DNA from: Thuidium tamariscinum | Taxonomy: Eukaryota; Streptophyta; Bryopsida; Hypnales; Thuidiaceae | Length of the DNA stretch: 64,000 nt | Direction of reading: 5' to 3' | Assembly: GCA_947034885.2 (NCBI GenBank) | Contig: OX344749.2 | Location: 3,735,501-3,799,500, forward strand | Shown: positions 28,229 to 38,098 of the stretch, piece by piece | Layout of the letters: each line of letters opens with the position of its first letter | Position numbering within the stretch: position 1 is the first letter of the stretch | The notes under the pieces: generated by a model | What the model was told of the DNA's origin: nothing | What the model saw: only the letters and a program-made list of their open reading frames with translations | The model's database searches: none | Translations under genes and position numbers: made by a program

Positions 28229-28565
28229 AGTAGTTGTACCGATGCGAATGGTAATCGCTCGTCTTGTGTCTCCTAATGAAAACGAAACTTCCGATGAGGA
28301 CCAGGGCAATGAGAACTACCAGGAGTCTATACACCTGAATTCTGGAGAATTGGTGGGCGGAGTGGGCGCGACTGGAGCTGCTGGTTCCAGTGCCCTTCTT
28401 GTTGTCGACGTCGGTGCTCATCGCTGTAGCGCCGTGCAACTTGGGTGGCCGGGGAGAGACATGGTCTTGCCACAGCATGGCCCCGCAAGCCAGAAAAATG
28501 ACCCCCATGCTCGCCCACTTTTGCCAAAACTCGGAGTTGAAGTCGACATGCCATCTGCTTGTCAT
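28170..28565 (-). CDS. Possible small two-helix membrane protein with poly-Asn tail
   Basis: An intronless frame of 131 codons. Predicted features: a hydrophobic segment at about residues 20-33 (VIFLACGAMLW), a Ser/Thr-rich linker, a strong membrane helix at about 80-97 (LLVVLIALVLIGSFVFI) followed by RRHK, then His/Tyr-rich sequence and 13 Asn encoded by a (TTG)13 microsatellite on the plus strand. Codon use is GC-rich, unlike the surrounding spacer. I do not recognise the family. It converges on the hydrolase gene, with about 590 bp between stops. It could be an exon of a larger gene or a chance frame. Confidence 0.45.
28189..28227. repeat. (TTG)13 microsatellite
   Basis: Thirteen uninterrupted TTG units. 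If the minus-strand frame is real, they encode the Asn run near its C-terminus. Confidence 0.95.
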
Positions 28566-28662
28566 GGTGCTCTGGAAATGTTGTCGTCAATGTGGTGGAC
28601 GTTGTAGTGCTGCCAATATTCTTCATTGCAAAACCAGCAGCAGCTGAGAGTGGACCATGCAT

Positions 28663-31617
28663 GCGGCACTCAGCACACTCTTCCCCTCAAACTCTCATAA
28701 CATGGCCAACTCTCATGACATCCGCAGGTTCTCATTCACTACATTGGCAATCAAATTCCGATCAAGTTCGAGATTCTCCGTTTCAAACTGAGACTCACAG
28801 ATCTAGATCGACCCAAGTTCTGTACAGCTGAACAAATAAAAGCTTTGACACTGTCTTCCAATACATGTCCCGTTCAATGATCGAAAGACTGTAGCTCCCT
28901 CGCTGCTACAGTATAATGATCGATCGAGAAACTCACAGATCGATGGTCTGGTCTGATCTTTCTGCAGAAGACACAAAGTTCTACATACTTCTGCTACATT
29001 GATTACATTCAACAGCTTTCACTATTAATCGCATTAAAATCCTCGGTGGTCCTTGATGTGATTGTGAGTGTAGATCCCTGAGCCGAAAATGTGAGTAAGC
29101 TTACTTAGCTTCTGAAGCGTGGAGGGTCTCAGAGCGTTGCCATGCGGAGCTAGCTTCAGCTGTGGAGCTCAAACGTTGTTTCCCTGCAATTCTCCTTCAG
29201 ATCTTGCACGCCACAAATGGTGAAAGGCTACGTGCCTACGTCCCATGATTCCCTTAATGGCAGACTAAACTTCCTTGATGTTACTTAGAAGAAGTTTCAT
29301 AGTCATCTATTTCATATTAAGACTCTTATATTTATTGAAGGGGAAGAGTCACTCAGGGTAAAATCATGTCAGAGAAAAGATAGATTTGTTTTAATTCAAA
29401 TTCAAATAACTAAACTATAGTTGAGCATATCCACTTTTCTAATAATTATATTTTTGGTAAAGAATTATATTTTTGTGGTAAAGGCTATTCCATATCAATC
29501 AATATAAAAATAAAGAAAATGTTAAAATATTACTTCTACCTTCTCAATCTCAAATGATTATCCACAATTTTTTTAGTTATTTTTTTGAGCCAATTTCATA
29601 TATCAATATATCATATTGTAAAAAAGATAATTAAAAAGCTTCCAAATTCATATCACTAGAATCAATGAAAAACATGTGTTCATTGCACAACCTAAATAAA
29701 ATTAGCCACCAAGAAGTTTCTATATGGCATATGACCTACTTAAAACAACCTTAGAAAAAATGGCACTCAAAGCAGACAATTATTATGGGATAGTGGTAGT
29801 AATAATCTTAATAAATTAATAAATTAAAATTTGAAATTTTGAATTTGAAATTAGTTCATTGCAAGAAACACCAATCCTATTTGTTGTCACAATGAAAACG
29901 ACTTTCTTCTCTTATAGTATAACTTTTGAATCCAAAAAGCTTTAACCTTGAAATTTTTATTGGACATAACTATCTTCATGCTTAAAGGTTTCATATTTTT
30001 TCTAAATTTTGGAAAAAAAATTTGTATTTAAAAATTAATTTTGTCCTTTTATCATAAATTGAATGAACAAGGATTCACTAGGTTCGCAGTAATCAAAAAG
30101 ATTGCTTTTGAATTGATATTTGGTGGTGTGTTCTTCCACTTAGTAAACTTACATTAAAAGATTTTTGAGCTCTAAAGAGGACCTCTAAGAGGGGTGGTTG
30201 GAAGGGTGCTTTTGTATTTAAATATTGTCCTTGAGGAAGACTATTCCCCTATACCCGCTCATTGGAAAAGAAAAGAAAATATTGATGTACTTTTGTGGGA
30301 CAATAGCTCCCATTGGATGGGTTGTAGAGACCATGATGAAGCTTTGTCATTTAAAATTTGGGTTTAGGACATGAGGCTGACACAAATACTATCCAACCAT
30401 GAACATTATATTGTACAACCATTAAGATAATAATATAGTATTATACATCCACTCCACTAATGGATTCTTCTTTGACAACTATCAATATAATATTGTACTA
30501 TCCAAATTTAATATTTGGTAATAGTACCTTGTTGGTTTGTCATCTATCAGGTAGTTCTCACTTGTACTTCACACAAGATAGCAACAAGCAAGTAGGTACT
30601 TGTGCTACTAGTTTGCTCTTCATTAAATAGGAGTGCATGTCAATCTTTGGGGGCCTTCTATGCACCTCAAAAATTCTCTAATGTCAATATGGTTTGAAAT
30701 CCAATTTTTAATTATTTTTGGATGATGTATATGCTACATAATATAGCTCAATGGCACATACATTTATAAATTCTAAAAATATTGTGATGACTTAAATTTT
30801 TTTGGATGAAAGTGATGATAAGGAGCTTTGGAAAAATGGCCATAATTAAAAATAAATAAAAAGGTCACTTTTGATTTTTTATGAATTAAAATTGGATCCG
30901 TGTATTTTTTGAAAAAAACTATAGTCTTCTGCTCCTATGTATTGCTACATGGACGTAGTACTCCCACATCTTACTTTAATCCCACATTCATCCACCTATC
31001 AAACTTTTTTAATGATATAATATATAAGATAATGTCATTCAATGGCCACATTAACTCCTGACTCAAGTACATGTGTCAAAAGCATATTACATCAATTGGC
31101 AGTTTGCTGATAATACTAGTAGTACTAGCAATACTATGCAGCAAAAATGCAGTCCCCAATAAAACGCTACGAAAAGTGAATAGTGTTTCTTGTAGCCACC
31201 CTAATGTAAAATTCAAAAGTTTATATATTTTAATATTTAAATACAAATGTCAACTTCTTAGATTTCAAAAAAATTGAGATTGTAAGACTAAAAAATTTAA
31301 TATCTTTGATTTTAAAAAGTTCTATAATAGTAATTAATAAATTGATCATAATTGTCAACAAACATAGAAAAAGAGTCCTAATGTAGATATGAGAACATTA
31401 ATTACTTATATCTAAGCAAAACATGCTATCAATTCAGTTCATGAACTTATTATATTTGTGATGACCCTTGGTAGTTGGTATTAGTATTAGCTTTGTCAAA
31501 TATAAAATATTTCAAAAATAACTAAATCATTTTGGAGTAAAAAAATATATTTCATTTAAGAAATTTATAAATTAAATTGTAATATGATATTGTATTTAGG
31601 AATTTTAAGTTTTCACA
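28663..31617. other. Gene-free interval
   Basis: 28663-29300 has intermediate GC and could hold the promoter of the small minus-strand frame. Beyond 29300 it is AT-rich with no exons. Around 31110-31205 the sequence AGTACTAGCAATACTATGC, then AGTGTTTCTTGTAGCCACCC, matches the right end of the element at 57006-57767, so this is a truncated member of that family. Confidence 0.5.
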
Positions 31618-31621
31618 TTAA

Positions 31622-32564
31622 CCCCTAAAGGACCATGACTATGTTTCTACAAAAATCACTCTAAAACTGCCATTTCTAATACATGTACCAAAACTTCTTA
31701 AAAAAATTGTTTTTTGACACATGTAATCATTAGATCTTGTAGTAATATTCTTTGAAAGGATGAGAAAAAAATTTCAGAATTTTCTACCATGTAGATTGTA
31801 AGATTTTAGTGTTTGAAGCTCCAAAAGCCTTTTTTACCACTGCAAAAATCCGGGTACCTTTGCTTCACAAGATCACATTTGTAAGAAAAAAAGTTCAAAT
31901 TGGTTGCAACTATTTGAATTCATCTTTAAAGGCAAGTTGTCTACATGCTCAAAAAATTTCAAATCATTCGGAATTGTAAAACATATAGGAAAAAAATAGT
32001 GAGTAGAAAGAAGTAGAAAATGAGCTAAAATACAAAATAATAAACAATTAATTTATAGAATTGAAAAATGCCAATTCCAATGGTTTAAATGTTGTAATGA
32101 AAAATATATACCTATTTTTCTTATTTTATTTCCAAAAATATTAAAAATTGCATTAAATAAAGGATTTCAAACTTTTTTGTAGTATAGAAATTCTATAAGT
32201 AGCCATAAGCTACTTCAAACTAAAACTCCTCATAACTTTTGACTCATTGATCGAAATGAAAATATTCAAAGCTTTCCACTTAGATAAAAATCTAATAAAC
32301 CAATTTCAAAAAGAAAATCTGAAAAAATTCATTTTTGGAGAAGTTTTATTTCTACCCGGACTACCCGCTGAGCAAAGAAAGTGACATATCATGCTATAAC
32401 TTTTTAACCATGTATTCAAAAGCTATGAAAATTGTTGGGACTTAAAGCTACTCCTAGGGCACACATTTTTTGAAAATTTCAAAGAAAAAAAACAAAAAAT
32501 CCATTTGTAGTAAGCTGCCCAAAATCACTATGTTGCGAAAAAACGCAGTTTGGTCCTTTAAGTG
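31622..32564 (+). mobile_element. TTAA-flanked non-autonomous transposon, copy D (943 bp)
   Basis: Begins CCCCTAAAGGACC and ends GGTCCTTTAAGTG, flanked by TTAA at 31618-31621 and 32565-32568. It is collinear over its whole length with copy B at 18362, including ACTGCCATTTCTAATACA, GGAATTGTAAAACATATAGG and CCCGCTGAGCAAAGAAAGTG (CCCGCCGAGCAAACAAAGTG in B). No coding potential. Confidence 0.85.
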
Positions 32565-32568
32565 TTAA

Positions 32569-33081
32569 ATTTTTTCAAATTTAAAATGTTTAAATTTTCA
32601 AATTTAACTAAATTCATAATTTATTAATTTTAAAATTTAAAGGTAATTTATATTATTATTATTTTAATTTTTTTTTTAAATAGATAGAATCTCAATTTCA
32701 AGATCTTGTCTAAAGTTTCAAACTCAATAGGATGTCATTGACAACAATATTAAGACTACTAAAGCCTTAGTTTTGAAAATAACACTAATCCTTCTCTATA
32801 TGCTAAAGGCATAGATAACTCTTTGCACAATTCAACCTTGATGATTTTTCTTTGTCTTTAAAATGTTAATTTTGTTGTACATTGCATATTGGGTAATTAA
32901 AAAAATGTAAACTATCAATCACTTAGAAAGACAAGTAGCTCCAAAATACTCTAAATAGTATTTTAAATTATTTTAAAGAATATTTTGTTATATAGTCATG
33001 TGTTTAAAATTGATGGAGTATTTGTAAAATATAAATATTGGATTTGGACCAAAGGCCAAAAGAAACATGATGATCAAGTAC
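32569..33081. other. AT-rich spacer
   Basis: No gene or recognisable repeat. It is A/T-rich DNA between two transposons. Confidence 0.4.
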
Positions 33082-34098
33082 TAAGGTGATTGTAAGAAAC
33101 ACTTGTACTATTTTGTGTCACATGTTGCACACTCATCTATTTTTTGGCCATAATTTTTGTGTTTTGGCTCCAAATGACTCAAGAGTTATAGGACACATAC
33201 TCATAACTATCATACACCTTCTTGAAATTTTTTTCATAATTTTAAAAAATAGTTTTAATCCAAAAATAGACCTTGATTGAATGTCGCACTTTGTAGTTTA
33301 GGGATTTTTAGTACTAAGGAGTACTTCTTTTTAATGATTTTGAGATGAAATTTGGATGAAATGATCTTCTAGTTACTATAAGAGAAAAAGGTGTTTTAAA
33401 TGTAGTCTTGGTAGTATAGTCTTTTAAGTAATAACCTTTAAGTAAGTTTTTTAGTAAAATTTTTTACTAAAAAGATTATCTTTTTAGTAAAATTTTACTA
33501 AAACACTTGCATAAAGGTCATTGCTCAAAAGACTATTCTACTAGGGGGTAAATGCAAGAAACACTTGTACTATTTGTTGCGTTTCGTCACACCCTAGATT
33601 TTGATTTTTCTTTTAGCTATAACTTTTGTGTTTTAGCGCCAAATGACTCAAAATTTATATGGGAGCTACTCATAGGTATTATGTATCTAAAATGAATTTT
33701 GGAGATTTTCAAAAATAACTTATTATTTTTAAATAGCCCCAAAAATTTCTTACAATACTCAATTTAGGGGTTTTTAGTACCCCATATCTCCAGAAAAACG
33801 AATTTTGATCTAAAATTTGGAGAAGATCGTCTCTTAGTAAACTTATACCTACTTTCCAAAGGAATTCTAAAAACATTTATTTTTATATGTTGTAGAAGTC
33901 CACAAAGACAGCTTCATTCTACATTTTTTTTCCAAAGGTATAAAACATTATTTTGGCGAGTTTTTTGGTCAAATATCATCACTAAAAAGTTTTTCTAAAT
34001 GATATATATTTATGTATTTAAAAAAATAATAATCCTATTTTTTACAAATTAAAATGTCACAAGTTGTATTTTCTTCACCGAAACTTTGGACATAGAAT

Positions 34099-34441
34099 CA
34101 TAAGAGGTTTTCTTCCATAGTTGAGAGACTGCGAGTTCCCAGACTGTGGGAACTCGCTGCAGCAGCTGATCTACAGTGATCTGATGTGGCAGGGAGATTG
34201 CCACATCAGATAATAATATTTTATTAAATTAAAAAAAAATTATTAAATTATTTATTATTTTATTATTTTATTATTTTATTATTTTATTATTTTATTATTT
34301 TATTATTTTATTTTATTTTATTTTATATATATTTTTAAAATATTTTTAAAATATTTTTTTATTCTGATCAGCAAGACTGGTTCACAGAAACGGGGAACGA
34401 GGTTGAAATAGTCGCTCAACACCCCCGAAAAACCTCTTATG
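34099..34441. mobile_element. CATAAG element at the centre of the nest
   Basis: Ends CATAAGAGGTTTTC and GAAAAACCTCTTATG. Near the left end is GAGTTCCCAGACTGTGGGAA followed by a 33-nt hairpin (34179-34211, TCTGATGTGGCAG...GCCACATCAGA); the core is a TTATTTTA-type repeat (34240-34325). It matches, inverted, the element at 61692-61956. Confidence 0.75.
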
Positions 34442-34620
34442 TCTCATAGAATTCCAATGAAGAAAATACAACTTGTGACATTTTAATTTGTAAAAAATAG
34501 GATTATTATTTTTTTAAATACATAAATATATATCATTTAGAAAAACTTTTTAGTGATTATATTTGATCAAAAAACTCGCCAAAATAATGTTTTATACCTT
34601 TGGAAAAAAATGCAGAATGA

Positions 34621-34764
34621 AGCTCTCTTTGTGGACTTCTACAACACATAAAAATAAATATTTTTAAAAGCTCTCTTTGTGGACTTCTACAACACATAAA
34701 AATAAATATTTTTAGAAGCTCTCTTTGTGGACTTCTACAACACATAAAAATAAATATTTTTAGA
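34621..34764. repeat. Three tandem copies of a 48-bp unit
   Basis: Copies start at 34621, 34669 and 34717 (each AGCTCTCTTTGTGGACTTCT...). They lie in the right arm of the inner foldback; the left arm has only one copy at about 33863-33910. The amplification therefore happened after the arms formed. A frame encoding repeated MCCRSPQRE peptides on the minus strand is an artefact of this repeat. Confidence 0.9.
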
Positions 34765-35560
34765 ATTACTTTGTGAAATAGGTATAAGTCTACTAAAAGA
34801 CCATCCTCTCCAAATTTTAGGTCAAAATTCGTTTTTTTGGAGATACGGGTGCTAAAAACCCCTAAATTGAGTATTGTAAGAAATTTTTGGGGCTATTTAA
34901 AAATAATAAATTATTTTTGAAAAATCTCCAAAATTCATTTTAGATACATAATACCTATGAGTAGCTTCCATATAAATTTTGAGTCATTTGGTGCTAAAAC
35001 ACAAAAGTTATGGCTAAAAAAATAATAATAAACTAGGGTGTGACAAAAGGCTTTAAGTGTTTCTTGCATTCACCCTAGGACTATATTTCAAACACCCCTT
35101 TCTCTTGTAGTGAGTAAGCTTCTAGTTCTCCATAGAAGGATTTTAAAAAATAGTTAATTTTATGTGGTGTAGAAGTCTACAAAGTGAGCTTCTTTTTTCT
35201 TGTATTTTAAAACATATAAAATATTATTTTGATGCTTTTTTGGTGAACAACCATCTCCATCATGAGAGCTGTTGCAAATGGATTGTTTTATTTTTTGTAT
35301 TTATTTATTTATATTATTTTTTACTAATTTAAACATCCAAGTACCTATTTTCTTGAGATTTGGTACTTTTCTAATTCTCCTACTTAGAGAAATTTTCTAT
35401 AAAATTCCTTCAGTGGTCTTCTTTGTCTTAAAGGTATAGGTATTATCAATATTTTTAAAAAAAATTAAAAGTTGGTTTTCTAATTTTAAAGTTCTCCCAA
35501 AAAAGTCATGAGTATTATTGAAAATGCAACAAAATTGATAGGTGTTTCTTGCAATCATCC

Positions 35561-36011
35561 ACTACATGTTTTTTTGAAGAACTAATTAATGGAATACATA
35601 TACATTGTGGAATTAAAGTCTATGGCATCCACTACATGTTTTTTTGAGGAACTAATTAATGGAATACATATACATTGTGGAATTAAAGTCTATGGCACAT
35701 ATGAGACTATATTTATTGTAATTGTGTCTAATCCAATCATGAGCTAAGTTTTCATTTTTTTAATGCTAAGCTACAACATTTGTAGATTTGATATTGTCTA
35801 CAAAAAGGAAGACAATTTAGGGTGTCTTGGCTTTTTTGTTTGGCTTTTTGGCTATTTGATTTGATCTATGTGTTTACATTATTTCCTTCCATATCACTAT
35901 AAAAGAATGGGGTCCTATAAAAAGGAAGACAATTTAGGGTGTCTTGGCTTTTTTGTTTGGCTTTTGGGCTATTTGATTTGATATATGTGCCTAAATTATT
36001 TCCTTCCATAT
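35561..36011. repeat. Two tandem duplications, 70-bp and about 117-bp
   Basis: 35561-35630 is repeated at 35631-35700 (ACTACATGTTTTTTTGA to ATGGCATCC) with one or two changes. Next, AAAAAGGAAGACAATTTAGG at about 35802 recurs at about 35919, each followed by the same roughly 90 bp ending CCATATCACTA and AGAATGGGGTC. The first copy thus includes about 20 bp of the left end of the MITE at 36012, so the duplication followed the MITE insertion. Confidence 0.85.
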
Positions 36012-36214
36012 CACTACAAGAGAATGGGGTCTTTTAAGTAGTGTTCTAAACATCATGTCTTTCAAGTAATGTCTTTTAATGAGTCTTTTAAGTAAAATTT
36101 TACTGAAAAGATTGTCTTTTCAGTAAAATTTTACTTAAAAGACTCATTAAAAGACATTACTTAAAAGACATGATGTTTAGAACACTACTTAAAAGACCCC
36201 ATTTTCTTGTAGTG
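36012..36214. mobile_element. Near-perfect foldback CACTA-type MITE, TSD TAT
   Basis: Begins CACTACAAGAGAATGGGGTC and ends GACCCCATTTTCTTGTAGTG; TAT flanks both sides (36009-36011 and 36215-36217). The arms are almost perfectly complementary over about 95 bp to a centre near 36112, with internal repeats of CTTTTAAGTAA type. Low divergence suggests a recent insertion. The transcript would be a long, nearly perfect hairpin. Confidence 0.9.
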
Positions 36215-36217
36215 TAT

Positions 36218-38098
36218 GGATCAAATAAAAAAACCACAATATTTGGTTGTAGCTAATGATAACATCTATATTTTATTTTGGTAGAAATTTAGGATTGTGA
36301 TTGTAGTTTTTTTTATTGAAAAATAATTTAACAATATTTTTTTGTCTCCTATAAAAATGATTCTTATTTCTAATGATTTAAAGTCATTTATTACAAATAT
36401 TTTTTTAAATGTCAAATTTTATAGTTTAATTTGCCTAATTATTATTATTCATAGAAATTTAGTATTCATACACTCTTTATAATTGTATAGTGTTCTATTG
36501 CGTACATGAAAGTCAATACTCTATAGTGTGTTATAGGAAACAATGAATACATTAGAGTACAACATGAAGGATAGGTCATTACTAGTCAGGGTCATATATA
36601 TTGCGTCCATGATCGATCCAGGTATCTGATTGCGGGGGTTGAAGCGCTCGTTTTAGCTAGGCCGGGAGCTAGCAAGAGAGTCATCAATTCAAGGCAGTGA
36701 CGAAATTCGGTTTCTTGGCTAAGCAGTTCTGCAAGATCACCTACAATGCTCTGCCACTGATCTCAGGCTGCAAGCACAGAAATAAGCAAACACATCATTT
36801 CAACAATCTTTCAAATTAAATGCCTTAGCTTAACAGGTGAAACAAAAAAGTACTAAACTAGTATTAATCGAAGCTGCAGCCTAAGAACTGTCACACTCTA
36901 AGCTCTATGAGCTTGAAACTTGATTCCAGGTGCACTTGAAGCTAATGCATGTAGCATCCACCTCCCAAGCAGAGAATGGGCAGGAGCTAGACTTGTAGCA
37001 TGCGCAACAATCTGAACATACTGTATAATTATTTTACACAAGTATCATGCTGTTGCCAAACCTCAAGGAGACGCAGTTGCTTACCTCTCACGCATCCGAA
37101 CTGCATGCATGCGCTGCGAGTTGCAAGAATTCCACCACCCACAATCAGCCGTTGAACCAAATTGAATTGAAAGCCCGTTAGATTTCAGAAGGAAAATGCG
37201 CGCTCAAGAACAGAATGTAACATCTCTGGAGTGCAACGACAACAACAATACTCCAGGCCTACCCCAACTCACCACTCACTAACGAATATGAATCCACTTG
37301 CAACAAATCGTGTGCTTAAGAATTTCCATGAACTGACGAACTAAACTTAAATACCCCATTCATCGACCCAAAAAATATCGAGAAATTACAGGTGAGGATA
37401 CATTAACATGGATACTGCATGTGGAGCTAGCACGGATGGAAAAAATTACCGAGAAGTTGGAATTCCAGAACGCTGCTAATCAAAGTTCCGAATTCAAAGG
37501 CAGACACTGTCGACTTACTAATCATGGAATCTGGAGGCTAGCTAGGGCAAAGAAAAAACGCTTTGAAATGGAGAGAAGGCTAACCTTTGTAGCTGTCAGT
37601 TGCAGCCAGACAGCCAGACAGAGCAGCTCTTGGGCTTCTCGTCCCCGTCCTTCCGTTGCTCTTCCTCTCCTTACGTCAGTGCTTGTGATTGCATGCATGC
37701 CTCTCCATCTTCCTCATGGCGGCCTTCCATCCATCCCCTCAACTTCCAACTATTTGGAGTACCACCACTTCTTGTCATCATTGCCCGCAGCCGCCACTGC
37801 GTAGGGCTATGGTGGAGGCAGCAGCATCATCAAACTCATCTACAGCATCTCATCATGGTCAGCAAGGTCTTGGATTTTGTGGATTTTGTGGATTGAGTGG
37901 ATTGAGTAGAATGGGTTGATTGATTCTGCCGCAGTTCGTTCGTTTTTCGTTTCCAAGGGTGATCCTGTTATGGTTGCATTTGAAAAAATCAGGGTTAAGG
38001 TGGAGTGGGGCTGCAGATGGGATTGCAGGTGGTGATCAAGCTCTTCTGTGTCCTTGAAGCTGCTGTAAGAGATTCAGGAGTGGGCCTTTGATTGATGC
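36218..38098. promoter_or_regulatory. Spacer and upstream region of the PELP1/RIX1-like gene
   Basis: 36218-36580 is AT-rich filler. From about 36590 GC rises; the part nearest 38099 probably contains promoter and leader. Frames at 37421-37919 are short and overlapping, with no recognised product. A 7-codon upstream frame (ATG at 38095, stop at 38116-38118) overlaps the main start. Exact transcription start and leader introns cannot be placed. Confidence 0.45.

Larger units (their letters stand above)
33542..35077. mobile_element. Inner long foldback transposon (TAGGGTG family)
   Basis: Ends TAGGGGGTAAATGCAAGAAA and TTTCTTGCATTCACCCTA. The arms 33542-34098 and 34442-35077 are inverted copies over most of their length, for example AAATAGCCCCAAAAATTTCT at about 33734 and its complement at about 34882. 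The arms are separated by a fourth element. Foldbacks this long form very stable hairpins and can seed small RNAs. Confidence 0.85.
33374..35112. mobile_element. CACTA-type MITE inside the outer element, itself interrupted
   Basis: Left end TACTATAAGAGAAAAAGG, right end CCCTTTCTCTTGTAGTG, flanked by AGT on both sides (33371-33373 and 35113-35115). The element proper is 33374-33541 plus 35078-35112. Its left portion is a hairpin (AGTCTTTTAAGTAAT... against ...ATTGCTCAAAAGACTA) with a centre at about 33464. The remainder is the inner insertion. Confidence 0.8.
33082..35560. mobile_element. Outermost transposon of a nest (TAGGGTG family)
   Basis: The left end TAAGGTGATTGTAAGAAACA (33082) and the right end GTGTTTCTTGCAATCATCC (ending about 35560) are inverted copies of the family terminus. 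Inside the left end, CCAAATGACTCAAGAGTTAT matches the inner copy (CCAAATGACTCAAAATTTAT near 33639). The sequence at 33340-33373 continues at 35113-35190 once the inserted CACTA element is removed, and then matches 33810-33910. No coding capacity. Confidence 0.7.

Noticed and set aside
28242..28831. Several plus-strand frames opposite the small membrane-protein frame
   Set aside because: They are mirror frames in GC-rich DNA, without membrane or domain features.
34557..34745. Frame encoding repeated MCCRSPQRE peptides
   Set aside because: It is produced entirely by the 48-bp tandem triplication inside a transposon arm.
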